Source of the DNA: Trichuris trichiura
Taxonomy: Eukaryota > Nematoda > Enoplea > Trichinellida > Trichuridae
Length of the DNA: 64,000 bases
Direction: 5' to 3'
Assembly: GCA_037903355.1 (NCBI GenBank)
Contig: JBAJFE010000037.1
Location: forward strand, 1,302,001 to 1,366,000
Under the pieces are notes generated by a model that saw only the letters and a program-made list of their open reading frames with translations, was not told the DNA's origin and made no database searches. Below are positions 10,845-23,200 of the stretch, one piece after another (the first letter of the stretch is position 1; every line of letters starts with the position of its first letter). A program made the position numbers and the translations under genes.

Positions 10845-13569
10845 TTAGCTCCGGAAAGATTGGTACTATTAGTTTTCAGCGATTTTGCTAAATGAGATGT
10901 AAGACAAGAGCTTCTATTTGATTCTTTGATGGAAACATTTTAGTGTTGAAGAAATCTGTTTTGCTTCCGTAATTTTATTTCTTAGCAGCCAAGATTTGCT
11001 ATCAACTCAGATGGAGTCATGAAGGGAGGACAGTTTAGACAAAGCATTTAGTAAAGCTGCCACGTTTTTAAAGATATGCATGCACTGGTTTACTTGTGTA
11101 TCTTTTAACCAGCCATGCATCGGACCCGAGTTGTAATCCCGCGCCGACAGAAAGTGAAAATATCTCCACGGTAATGGAGTAGAACTTTTTCATCCTGGCA
11201 ATCATGACTATTTTTCTCCACGTGTTATGTACATTCATTTTTATTATGTAATTCTGCAAATCCCCATCTATCCAAACGTGTATCAACATTTGTCACTTAG
11301 TTTTTTTTGAAAAATCAACGAATGAATTCATAATGGGTCTGCAACACGACAGTACATTTCTTAGCTGCAATAAGACATTTATTAAGCCCGTGAATCAAGT
11401 TTTGCTTTTTCTAGCGTTGCATCTTAATTTTGTTGACGAGGGGGAGCTGTTTGTGACCTTATCTACTTTCGCGCAAATATTCTACCGTCGCCTGGAAAAT
11501 GCAGGTTCTGTCTTATTGTAAACTCGCTGGTCACTTTGCTCTGCCCGTTTTTTTGTCGTAAGCGAAAATTTAAGCCAAATTGTTCGGCTTCAACCTGTAT
11601 AAAGGCAGCACAGAATAGCCGTTTTCCATTCTAATAAGGATTGTGCAATATGGCTCACATTTTTTAAAAGGGACCTGCATTTCTAAAACTGCAGTTGGCT
11701 ATGGTGTTTTTCGCGGGCAGATGAATGGCAAGACATCCGTCTAGTTTGAATGCCAGTATCATCTTGAGAGTACGAAGATTGGAATAAGATATGCTTCACC
11801 TGTATGGAAACTTCATGTCCTTAGCAGCGGTGATTGCTAGTTAATGCGGTATGAGGCAAGCAAGCCGGTTCATTAAGGTTTTGAAGGCACGAATGGATCG
11901 GAAGCCAAATTTTTCGGTCATGAATTTCTGTTGCTTTTGTGGAGTAATTTCGAAAAACTCAGAATTGTAATTAGTGGAAAAGAGCACTGCCTTTCTTTCT
12001 ACTTGTAACATTGTTCTTCTTGCTATGATTTCCCTTTTCCATCCAAAGAAATTACAATATTTTTGAATCAGATTATCAGATAGAATCCTTTTCAATACAT
12101 TCTAGGCGTAGCTTTTAAGAAATGTTGTTATTTCACAAAACTCTTTGCTTGCACCGATTCTATAAGCAAAGCGAACATCAGCAGACGCAAAACATTATCA
12201 GTTCGAGGGAGAAGGTTACTTCTATAGCAAAACGGTTTATTCGCATTTCACGTAAAATAGCACGAATGATCGAAACCTTCGCAACTGAACCGGTTCTGCT
12301 TTCAGCGATAAAGCTCAGACTTGTCTGAGCCTTATCGTTTTGTCTGTTTTATCACTGTCTGTGGATGCGATGGCTCAATTTCAGTTTGCTCTCGTTAAAA
12401 ATTACTGAACAGTCGCTTATTTCTGACCATTATTTATCACTGTTTCATTTTTTTCGTTAGTGTTCATCGTGGAAGCATACGTGGAACAGATGAACCGTTG
12501 CGTATGAACTACGGACTTCCGTTGCGGCAGTCAGCAAAAAAGATTTCCGACTGGTAATTGTTGCAGTCGTATTTGTGAAAGCAATGGCAGTCGGTAAGCA
12601 GAAGCGATTAACTAGATGCAACGAGGATGAATGGTCTTTTTCAGTTTTAGTAGGAAAAGACGTTAGTGTTTGTAAAGTGACTATTAAAAACAGTTTCCCT
12701 TTATTGTTACGAGCACAATGGGCTAAACGAAGACAATTTTCTTTGAATAAGATTTTCCTTTCCATCCAATTTCCATTGTGAGTTGAACTTCTCGTATGAT
12801 GAAAAAGCTAACGCTAATGCTGTTTTCTTAAATTTCAGCAGAAAAGCTAATGGTTGAACAAGTGATAGGAAATTATACGTCTGCACTGTTTGAATATGAC
12901 ATTTGTACAAAATAAATATTATCAAGACATAATCAACTTGTCTATAGTTGAACCAGAATTCCTTTTAATGTTATTTCGTTTCGGTTGCATTTGAATTCCC
13001 TCTTTTTGAAACAGTTTCTGATTGAATTCCAACTGTACGTTGATGTGTTAAGGCAAAGTTGGCATTCACATTTACTCTGCACTGGCCAACGTTTCGTAGA
13101 AAATAATTCACTTTGTAATTTCTGCTTAGGACTAAGCGCTTTTCGAGTATTTTTGAGCGAACATTTCTAATTATATGAGCTGCTATAATAACTACTGTGA
13201 TTGATATTCATTGAGCCTTATTTTAATGCTGTCAGGTGTACCTGTTTATTTGGAAAGAGCGTTGTTGTACTTTCATCATTATTTTGACGTTTTAAAGCCT
13301 TTGGCTCTTTGCAGTTTGTACAAAATAATTTTGTTTCATTGTACGCACTTCATTATTGTCCTGCCCACTTAACCGAAGCGTCTTTTTACATAGGGCTTAA
13401 TTCTTCAAACTGTTCGGAAGTGTTTCCGGATTGGCGAACTGAAAATTTTACGAAGGTAACAAACCACATCTGCATGCATAGATATTGTTTCAAGAGAATT
13501 ACTGTCGTTTCATCGGCATATGGTTTTGTCGATCAGTCATTTTGAAGCATGCAATTACGAACGAAACTT
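10845..13569. other. No supportable gene
   Basis: AT-rich sequence upstream of BBS1, with only short unrecognised open frames (11333-11521 plus, 11841-12095 minus, 12457-12765 minus, 12985-13170 plus). The BBS1 promoter should lie near 10850-11000, but I see no clear TATA or other core element. Confidence 0.55.
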
Positions 13570-15355
13570 TCAGCGACCTGTCCACGTTACGAGTGCTACC
13601 AGTTTACGAGGTATATTGAATCATCTGTCGAAAGTATTAGTTCGGAAGAAGTTTAGAGTTCTTGTCTGCAACTGGTTTCCTGCATTACGTCTGAAAGTTA
13701 AGTTTTCAGCATCTTCATTATGCGATCTGTTTGGCTAGACGTTCCGGTGCAACTTTTATTTTGTTGTTGCATATTTTTGATAATTTGCATTTCATGTTAA
13801 GTTTAATGCAATGGAATTGCTGTACCTTTTCTTTAGTGCATAGGTGCTTCATTCTTTGTTGTTGGTTTGTATGAGCGTAAGTACATTAGTTTATACTCTT
13901 TTCATCTTCCTAAGTAAGCTTTCAAACTGTCGTTAAATCAAGTAGAAAGAGATGTTCGTGAACGAAACTTCCTGGAGCTCGGAATACAGTTTTGCCTTCT
14001 TAGGCTAAGATAACCAGAATCATGTTAGCTTCTTGTAAGACTGGTCGACGCGAAAAAAAACCAATTGGTAAAACGGTGTGGCGACTGCATCATTCACTGC
14101 ATTCGCATAACATCGCTTCTGGTAAGGTAAATGGAATCATTAGTCGCGTATACTTCTAATTGATTTGTTATAATATGTTGTTGAATACGTTAGCCTCTCA
14201 TATAATCGGAAACTGCTGAAACTATTGGCTAGAATTTTCCGTCGTTCTCAAGTTCCTCTTCGTGTTGAATTCTTTAATAAGCACCTTCTCGTTTGCGGCA
14301 AGTTCTTCTACGCTGAGTAACATTTATAAATGTCCATCTTCTAAGGAATATACTGCTAAGCATTGTACATTTCAGTTTATTTTTCATAGGCATTCGATGA
14401 CAACCAATTTCTTACATTAATCACTATTTTCCTCACCTTTTTCCAATTGTTCGTTCGTATTTTTCAAATCGTCACAGCCTTTTTTAAAAACATTGCTTTA
14501 TTTATAGCGCAGAGAAGCTATCAGCTGCCTTCAGATGTATTATTAACTATTCAAACAGTACGGATTATAAGCTACCGTCGATTTAAAGAACCCAAATAGG
14601 AGGGTTGGACAAACACTTTACAAATGCTGCCGAGTGCTGGCGCAAGCCTCTGTGCACTAAATGCTTACTTTTACATGTATTTCCCGATGCGGACTTCAAA
14701 GAAAGCAACTGATGAGAAGGCATTAGATCATTTAAAAGTCAGTTAGTTTAAAAAGTGAGACAGTGCATCTCATTTATCGAGACTGTCTTCAACTGCTCCA
14801 TAAGCACTTTCTAACTTTTTCAGTAGTAAAAACGTGTGCCAGAAAATGGTGGTATCGTGTAAGTGGTCCTCCGTTTACTCTAATTGGACTTTTTATCATC
14901 AATGTGATTAATTTGTCGAAAGCATTAATTCGGAAGCAGTTTAGAGTTTGTTGTTGCAACTCGTTTGCTGCAACGTAAGTAAGCCAAGTTTTCAGCACCT
15001 TCATTGAAGCATTCTGTTTGATTAAGCTTTTTGTCGTGTCTTCTGCTTTGTTGTTGCCTATTTTTGATAATTTGCAGTTGATGTTATGTCTATGGCAACA
15101 TTCTTCGTTGTGCCTTTTTTGTATACTGCGGGCTTCATTCTTTCTTGTTTTACGCTTTGATCCGCTTGTGAGAGCAAAAATATGTTAGCTCTTCTAATGT
15201 TTCCATTTTCTTAATTAAGCGTTCAAATTGTCGTTGCAATAGCTGAAAGAGATGTCGGTGAACAGAACCTGCTGGAATTCCTGTTACATTCCTGCCTTCT
15301 GCAGCTAAGACGATCAAAGTCGTATTATGTTCTCAAACCGGTCGACACGAAAAAA
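13570..15355 (+). repeat. Local direct duplication, about 0.5 kb at 1.3 kb spacing
   Basis: The stretch 13605-14080 reappears, diverged, at 14900-15355. Shared landmarks in order are TCGAAAG-ATTA-TTCGGAAG, TTTAGAGTT, TTGCAACT, AAGTTTTCAGCA, TTTTTGATAATTTGCA, GAGATGT-GGTGAAC and CTGGTCGACGCGAAAAAA versus CCGGTCGACACGAAAAAA. Open frames at 13520-13738 and 14763-14978 are partly shared, but look like repeat shadows. Confidence 0.75.
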
Positions 15356-16480
15356 TCAGTTACTACAATGGCGTTGAAACTGAGGCAGCACTGCATTATC
15401 ATAAATGAACTTGCTGATTTGTAAGTGGAACTTGACAGTCAGAATACGGTAAAGAAAAAGATAGAAAAGTGACGTGTAACGTGTTCGGGATTCGATAACG
15501 AACCTTTTCGGGGAAGTTTGACCCGATGCGTTTCGTTCCGTTCTCGGTAACAAATAAAAGCATCTCGAAAATAATCTCTACCGATGAAGTAAAGTCGACG
15601 CGGGACGTTGCAGTTGTTTTACCGCTTGGGGTGCGAAGGGCTCGTTTTCTGTTGCTATTACTAATGAAAATATGAACTTATAACCATTTTTTTTCTTTTT
15701 CATTTTGTCTCATTCAATTTTTGTTCTCATCATTCGCTCTGTAGCTCAAATTTAAACAGTTTTCATGTTCAATACAGTTATGCTAATGCTATAAAACAGT
15801 ACAATTTCGCCCTGCAATTCTTTTTATGCAACATCGCTCTTTCTGTCAATGTTTTTGATTTTCAAAATAACAATGGTCGTTGTTTCGTTTATTGCTCAAA
15901 TCGGTTCACTTATTCTCCTGCATTCTATGGTTTCCTGCTTCGCCTATCGCTTCTGGTAAGCTTTTTTCTCTTATTTATTAAAACGAATACGCGTATGGAA
16001 ATTTCTGCCGTATTTTTCAACGTATTAGACCAATGAAACTTTGCTGCTCAAGTGCTTCACATGTTCTTTGAATCGTTTGCTTAATTGCAGCGCACCTTTT
16101 TTTGCATAAGGGATAGAGAAGCTGCTTTTAATTTCGTACATAATCCCTTTGCGTTTATCCTCCGAAACTTACAGCTTATCCTTCAGACTGTGGAATGGTT
16201 ACTTTACGAGCATTTTAACTTTCCGTTCAAATTCAAGAGGTTTTCCCAGTTGTCTCTTCTTTTGACTTAATCCAGCAATATTCGAAAATATCAGAAACGG
16301 TCTTGTTGTTCGCCTTCTTGTAGAATCTTTCCGACGACTGAGTTTCTTATCAGTGATCGCTTGTATTCGATTTGTGGAAAATCCGTCTCCTTTCCGTGTT
16401 TTCCAGAGAACATTTATTTGTTCAGGGATGAATTGATTGCCCTCTATTGCAGTCGCACAGATATGCCCTTTACTGTGTCT
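15356..16480 (+). repeat. Left flank of satellite module 1 (L1)
   Basis: Diverged but collinear with 51160-52100 and, in part, with 50440-50770 and 57380-57800. Landmarks are GAACTTATAACCATT, TTTTCATGTTCAAT, ATGTTCTTTGAATCG, TTTATCCTCCGAAACTTA, TTCAAGAGGTTTTCCCAGTTGT and TATCAGTGATCG. It shows that the long satellite array and the two shorter arrays share the same left neighbour. No gene is recognised. Confidence 0.75.
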
Positions 16481-16997
16481 TTAATGCCTTCTCAAAAGTA
16501 ATACTAACATCCTAAGATCACCTCTACATTTGAACTATAAATTCTCCATCAAATTCTGTACTATTCTGCATACTGTCAGTTTCAGTCTCCAATAGACTAC
16601 ATTCCGAACATATTTTCCAAATTTTGTAGCAATAAACGTTGATTAATGAACAGAAGGTTAAAAACTGCTTCAAGAAGTTTTATAAAACATTTTAAAAATC
16701 GTTTACAAATAAGAATAGAAAATGTGCATTTAGAAAGTCCTTTCATACGTTTTCATTTCTCATAGGAAACATTCTAACGTAAGCCAAACATGAAAGCGTA
16801 CTCGTAATTCGTGTAATACTGCATTGGAATTTCATCCTCAATGTAATGTTCTCCTTCCTGTACATTCCCTTTTCCTGCACTGATTCTGCAACACTGAGAG
16901 GGAGAATGGTAGATACTCGCTCTCATCACATCTCTAAGCTTCACCTTTCCCAAATAATTATGGGACAATCTTAACTCCACGTCGTGTGAAAATTAGC
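16481..16997. other. No supportable gene; L1-to-array transition
   Basis: AT-rich sequence with one short unrecognised minus frame (16774-16980). I see no repeat relation elsewhere in the window apart from faint L-flank similarity at its start. Confidence 0.5.
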
Positions 16998-17215
16998 CTC
17001 CCGTCAAAAGAGTGCGCGTCGAACCATAAAGTCAAATTTTCATGCAGCGTCAAGATGTGTCTTGTCAAAATAAGGCGCGTCAAAGGGAGGCACGTCAAAC
17101 CAGGAATTCACATTCTGACACCGCCTCAAGACGTTTAACGCCCAAAGAAGGCGTGCTTAACCGTGACGCCAAATCTTGACGCTGCGTCAAAACGCTTTGC
17201 AGCGAAGAAATTGAG
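16998..17215 (+). repeat. CGTCAA-rich edge of satellite array 1
   Basis: A cluster of CGTCAAA/CGTCAAG words and close variants (GTCAAA, TGACG) in about 200 bp directly before the first satellite unit. A related cluster, including GCGTCAAAAGAAGGCACGTC, sits at the right edge of all three arrays (about 27780-27870, 54374-54465, 60529-60620). The orientation is the same at both edges. Confidence 0.7.
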
Positions 17216-20200
17216 TCAAGACAAGGGGCAACGTCTGCGGCTACACAAGCGCCGAAATGTTCCTCCGAAAAGGGAAAGGAGATGCCGAGCGATAACGAGG
17301 CTGTTTTTCTGCGCGATAGCTTCATCTGAAACCAAATCCAAAGTAGAGGCCAGAAACGTATTCCAGCATCATTCTTTCTTTTGAATGGCCATGCTCAGTA
17401 GCGGAGGAGCTTTGGAAGAAAAGGTTTTCTTGATCTCAGTTTTCGGCTAAAGCCAATCTTCTTTACCCTAGGGGCGCATAGACGAAGTACTTTGACTAGT
17501 GGATATTATGCCCCCACACTCATGGAGATCAACATCCTAATTTTAGAGAGCTCGTCTGGGCAACGAGAGGCCGTAAATATGAAAAAAAATTTTTGTACCC
17601 TTTCTACGGTAGACGAAAGAAAACCAGGCACCAGTAATTTCAAAAATACTCAAGCGCTGTCCCCTGGGGGCTGCAGACATCTTTTGTGCTCGAGACGTCT
17701 CTGGTAGCACCGAAATGCTTCTGCGGAATAGGATAGGAAGGCCGGAGCAATAACGAGACTTTTGGATAGCGCGATAGCTTCACGCAAAACCAAATCCAAA
17801 GTAGCGGGCAGAAACGTATTCCATCATCGTTCCTGCTTTTAAGTGGCCATGTTCAGTCGCGTAGGTCCTTTGGAAACTATAGCTTCTCCTGATGACGGGA
17901 TTCGACTAAAGCCGCTCTTCTATTCCCCCGGGGGGGGGGTGCATGGACAAAGCACCTTGATTAGCGAATATTATTCCCGCACACTTATGGAGATCAACGT
18001 CCGGATCTTTCCTAGCTCATCTGAGCAACGGGAGGCTGCAAATATGAAAAAAGTGTCTTTTTACACCCCTCGTACAGTAAATGAACGAGAAGGAGGTACC
18101 AGTGATTTCAAAATACTCATGGGCCTTCCGCTGCGCGCCAGAAAAGTCCCTTGCTCCCGAGACGTCCGTAGAAGCGCCGAAATGCTCCTGCGGAACAGGA
18201 TAAGAAAGGCACAGCGATAAGAAGCCTGTTTTTCTGCGCGATAGCGTCACGCGAAACGAAATCGACTGTAGCGGCCAGAAACGTATTCCTGCGTTATTTT
18301 TCCTTTTAAATGGCAGTGTTCAGTCGCGTACGAGCTTTTGTAGCTGTAGGTCTTCACGGTTGTGTTCGTCTGAAGCCGCTTTCTACACTCTGTGAGTACA
18401 CGAACGAAGTAGTTCAACTGGCGAATATTCTCTTCCTACACCTACGGACAACTGCATTCCGATTTTTCAGAGCCCGTCTGAAATACTGGAGGCCGTAAAC
18501 TGGAAAAACGCCATTTCTTGCATTCTTCGTACAGCTGATGAAAGAAAAGCAGCTAACATTAATTTCAAAAATACTCATGGGCCGACCACTACGCGCGTCA
18601 GATGTTTGTTGTCCCCAAACCGTCATTAGAAGCGCGGAAATTTTCCTGCGGAATAGGATAGCAAAGGCCGAGCGATAACGACCCTGTTTTTTGGCGTGAT
18701 AGCTTCATTCAATAACAAGTCCAAGTAGCGACCGGGAACGTATTCCTGTGTCAATTTTCTTTTCAGATATCCGTGTTCAGTTGCGTAGGACCTTCGGAAG
18801 CTCTGGGTTTTCTTGATGGCGGTATCAGACTAATGCCGCTCTTCTATACTCTGGGGCGCAGATGGACGAAGTACTTTGACTAGAGAATATTATGCCCGCA
18901 CACTTATGGACCTCAACATCCAGACTTTTCGGAGCTCCTCTAAGCAACGGACGGCAGGAAACTTGAAAAATTTTTCTTTTTCTCTTGTTCATACAGCAGG
19001 TCAACGAAAAACAGGTACCAGTATTTTCAGTCGTACTGATGAGTCGTCCGCTGCCCACCGGAGAAGCTTTTTGTCTCCGAGACGCCTGTAGAAGCGCCAA
19101 AATGTTTCTGCGGAATAGGATAGGAAAGGCTGAGCGATAAAGAACCTGTTTTCCTGCGTGATAGCTCCATTCGAAACCAAATCCAAGGGAGCGTGCAGAA
19201 ACGTATTCCTGCATCAGTCTTGCTTCTAAATGGCTGTCCCCAGTCGCGCAGAAGCTTTAGAAGCTTCTGGTTTGCTTAATGGCGCTGTTCGATTAAAGCA
19301 GCTATACTATACCCCGGGTGCTCATGGACAAAGTATTTCGACTAGCGAATATTATGCCCCTATACTTACGGAGACCAACATTGGGATTTCTGAGAGCTCG
19401 TTGGAGCAACTGGCGCCCAGAAAGATGAAAAACTTCTCTTTTTTACCCTTCGTACAGTAGATGAACGAATAGCAGGTACAAGTAATTTCAAAAATGCACA
19501 TGCGCCATCCGTTGCGCGCCGCAGAAGTTGTTTGTCTGCCAGACGACCGTAGAAATGCCGGAATGCTCCGGTGGAATAGGAAGCAGAAGGCTGAGCGATA
19601 TCGAACCGGTTTTTCTACGCGAACTCTAAGTTCGAAGCCAAAGCTAAAGTAGCTCGTAAGGCGCATTCCCATAGCGGATAGGAACGTATTCTTCCGTCAT
19701 TCTTGCTTTTAAATGGCTGCAGTCGGTCCGGTCGGAACTTTAGAAGCTACAGGTTTCGTTTTTGGAGTAAGGGCGAGTTTTTCATAAGCGTTCGACGAAA
19801 GGCGGTCTTCTATATACTGGGTGCGCATGGACGAAGTACATTAAGTGGCGAATATTATGTTCGTATGCGTATGGAGAGCAACATTCGGACTTTTCAAAGA
19901 TTGTCTGAGCAACGGGAGGCTGGAAATATGAGAAAATTATCTTTTTACATTCTTCATACAGTATGTGAACGAAAATCAGGTAGTACTATTTTCAAAAATA
20001 CTCACCAAGCGTCCACTCCGCGCCGGAGAAGGCTTTTCTCCGCATGACGGGTGCAAAAGCGCCGAACTGTTTCTGTGGAATAGGAACGGTATGGTCGAGC
20101 AATACCGGGACGGTGTTTCTGCGCGATCACTTTATTCGAAACGAAATTGAAAGTACCGGGCACAAACCTATTCCCTGCATCATTTTTGCTTTGAAATGGT

Positions 20201-23200
20201 CGCGCTGAGTCCAGTAGGTTTCGATTGCGGGGGCATTCGGCGAAAGCCGCTCTTTTATACGCTAGGCGTACGTGCATGAAGTACCTTAAGTACCAACTAT
20301 TAAGGCCCTGTACTTGTGGAGAGCAACAATCGCATTTTTCCGAGTTCGTATTAGGTCCGGTAAGCTGTAAATATGAAAAAATTCTGTTTTTGCATTCTTC
20401 ATACAGTAGGTGGACAAAAGGCAGGTACCAATATTTTTAAAAATAGTACCAGCCGTCTGATACGCGCCGGAGAAGTGCTTTATCTCCAACACGGCTACTG
20501 GCGCGGCAAAATGCTTCTGTGAAATAGACAAGGAAAGGCTGAGTGAGAACGAGGCTGTTTCTTGCGCCATCGCATCATCCAAAACGAAATGGAAAGTTGC
20601 AGGTAGAATCCTACTTCTTCAACCGCATAGTTTTCGGATGAATGTGCTGAGTCGCTAAGGACCTTTGGAAGCTGCAGCTTTTCTTGATGGTGGTGTTCCA
20701 GTGCAGCCGCCCTTCTATAGTCTGAGCAGCGCATCCACGTACTTTTTTAACTAGCTAATAGAATGCCCCTATATCAACGGATAGCGATATTCGAATTTTT
20801 CGGTGCTCGTCTGAGCAACGGGAAGCTGGAAATATGCTAAAATTCTGTTTATCAATACTTCGTACAGTAGATGAAGGAAAAAAGCAGGTAGCAGTATTTT
20901 CAGAAATACTCATGAGGCGTCCGGTGCGTGCCGGAGAAGTTTTTTCTCTTCCAGACCGCTGTAGAAGCGCTGAAATGCTCCTCCAAAACTTGAACGAAAA
21001 TGGCAACCGATAACGAGGCTGTTTTTCTGCGAAATGGCTTCATCAAACCAAATGGAAAACAGCAGGCAGAAGCGTATTCCTGCATCATTCTTTTTTTTTA
21101 AATGCCCGCGATCAGTCGGGTAAGAATTTCTGAAACTATAGGTTTTCTTTGTGTGGGTGGCGATGTTCGAGTAAAGCCGCGTTACTTTACCTTGTGTGCG
21201 CATGGACGAAGAACTTTAACAAGCGAATATTATGACGCTATACTTATGGCGAGCAACGTTAAGATTTTTCGTAGCTCATTTAAGCAACGGGAAGCCAGAA
21301 ATATGAAAAATGTGTCTTTCCACATCCTTCGTACAGTAGATGAAGGAAAAGCAGGTAGCAGTATTTTAAAAAATACTCATTGGCCGCCGCAAGCGCGCCG
21401 GAGAAGTCACTTGTCTGCGAGATGGTTCTAGTACTGCTGTACTACTCCTGCGGAATGGATACGGAAACGCCGAGCGATAACCAGTCTTTTTTCTGCGCGT
21501 TGGCTTCATCTGAAACAAAGTCTACAGTAGCGAGCAGAAATGTATTCCTGCATCATTCTTACTTTGAAATTGCCCCGCTAGGTCGCGTAAGAGCTTTGGA
21601 AGCCATAGGTTTTCTTGATGGCAGTGTTCGACAAAAGCCGCTCTTCTAAACCCTGGGGCGCATGGACAAGATATTTCGCGTAGCAAATATTATACCCTCA
21701 CACTTATGGAGAGGAACACTGGGATTTCTGAGAGCCCGTTAGAGTAACTGGCGGCCGGAAACATGTAAAAACTTCTCTTTTTCACCCTTCCTACAGTAAA
21801 TGATCGAAATGCAGGTACTAGTAATTTCAAAAATACACATGCGCCGGCGGCTGCGCGCCGCAGAAGTCGTTTGCCTGCCAGACGGCTACGAAAGCACCCA
21901 ATCGCCCCTGTGGAAAATGAAGAGAAACGTCCAACGATAGCGAGCCTGTTTATCCTTGCGATCGCTTCATCCGAAACGAAATGGAAGGAAGGGGCAGAAA
22001 CCAAACCCTGCACCGTGCTACCTTCTACATAACTGTGTTAGGTAGCGTACGAGTCCTACAAGCTATTGCTTCTCTTGATGGCGGTGTGCGAGTAAAGTCA
22101 CTTTTCTGTGCCATGGGGCTTCAATGACGAAGTATTTTTACTGCCAAAAAGTATGCACCTATACTTCTGGAGAGCTATATACCCACAGTTCCGAGCTCGT
22201 CTGTGCAACGGGAGTCAGGAAATACGGAAAAATTCTCTTTCTACGTTGTTGATACAGTATATACCAATTTTTCAAAAATATTCATCGACCGTTCACTGGC
22301 TGCCGGAAAAGTCTTTTGTCTCCGAGACACCTGTAAAAGCATTGAAATGCTCCTTCGGAATAGGATAGGAATGGGCGAGTTATAACGAACCTGCTCTTCT
22401 GCGCGATAGATTCATCAGAAACCAAATTCAAATTAGCGTGCAGTAACTTATTCCAGCATCATTCTTGCTTTCAAACTACCTCGCTGGGTGGGGTAAGAAA
22501 TTTGGAAGCTATACTTGTCGTTTGTGGCGGTGTTCCACTAAAGCCAATTTTCAATACCCTTTGGGGGGAATGTTCGATGAACTTTACCTAGCGAATATTA
22601 TGCCCCTATACTTGTTCGAGAGGAACGTTGAGGTTTTCCTAGCTCGGCCGAGCAACGGGAGGCCGGAAATATAAAAAACTTTCTTTCTAAATTCTTCATA
22701 CAGTAGATGAACGAAAAGCAGATAGCGGTATTTTCAAAAATACTCATGTGCCGTCCACTGCACTGCGGAGGGGTCCTTCGTCTGTGACAAGACCTTAGAA
22801 GCGCTGTGATACTCCTGCGGAATGGGAAGCCAAACGTCGACCGCTAAGGAAATGGTTTTTCTGCGCGATCCTTTCATCCGAAACGACGTGGGAAGTAGCA
22901 GCAGAAACCTAATGCTGCTGCTTGCTAGCTTTTAAACAGGTGTGTTAGGACGCGTACGAGTCTCAGAAGCGATTGCACCTCTTGACGGCGGTGTTTTATT
23001 AAAGTCGCTCTTCTATCCCCTGAGGCCGCATTGACGAAGTACTTTAACGGCCGAAATTATGCTCCTATACTTATGCAGAGCCATATTCCGATTTTTCCCA
23101 GCTCGTCGAAGCATTGGAAGCTCGGGAATATGTACAACTTCTCTTTTTACTTTCTCCGTACAGTAGAAGAACAAAAAGCAGATACTACTATTTTCAAAAA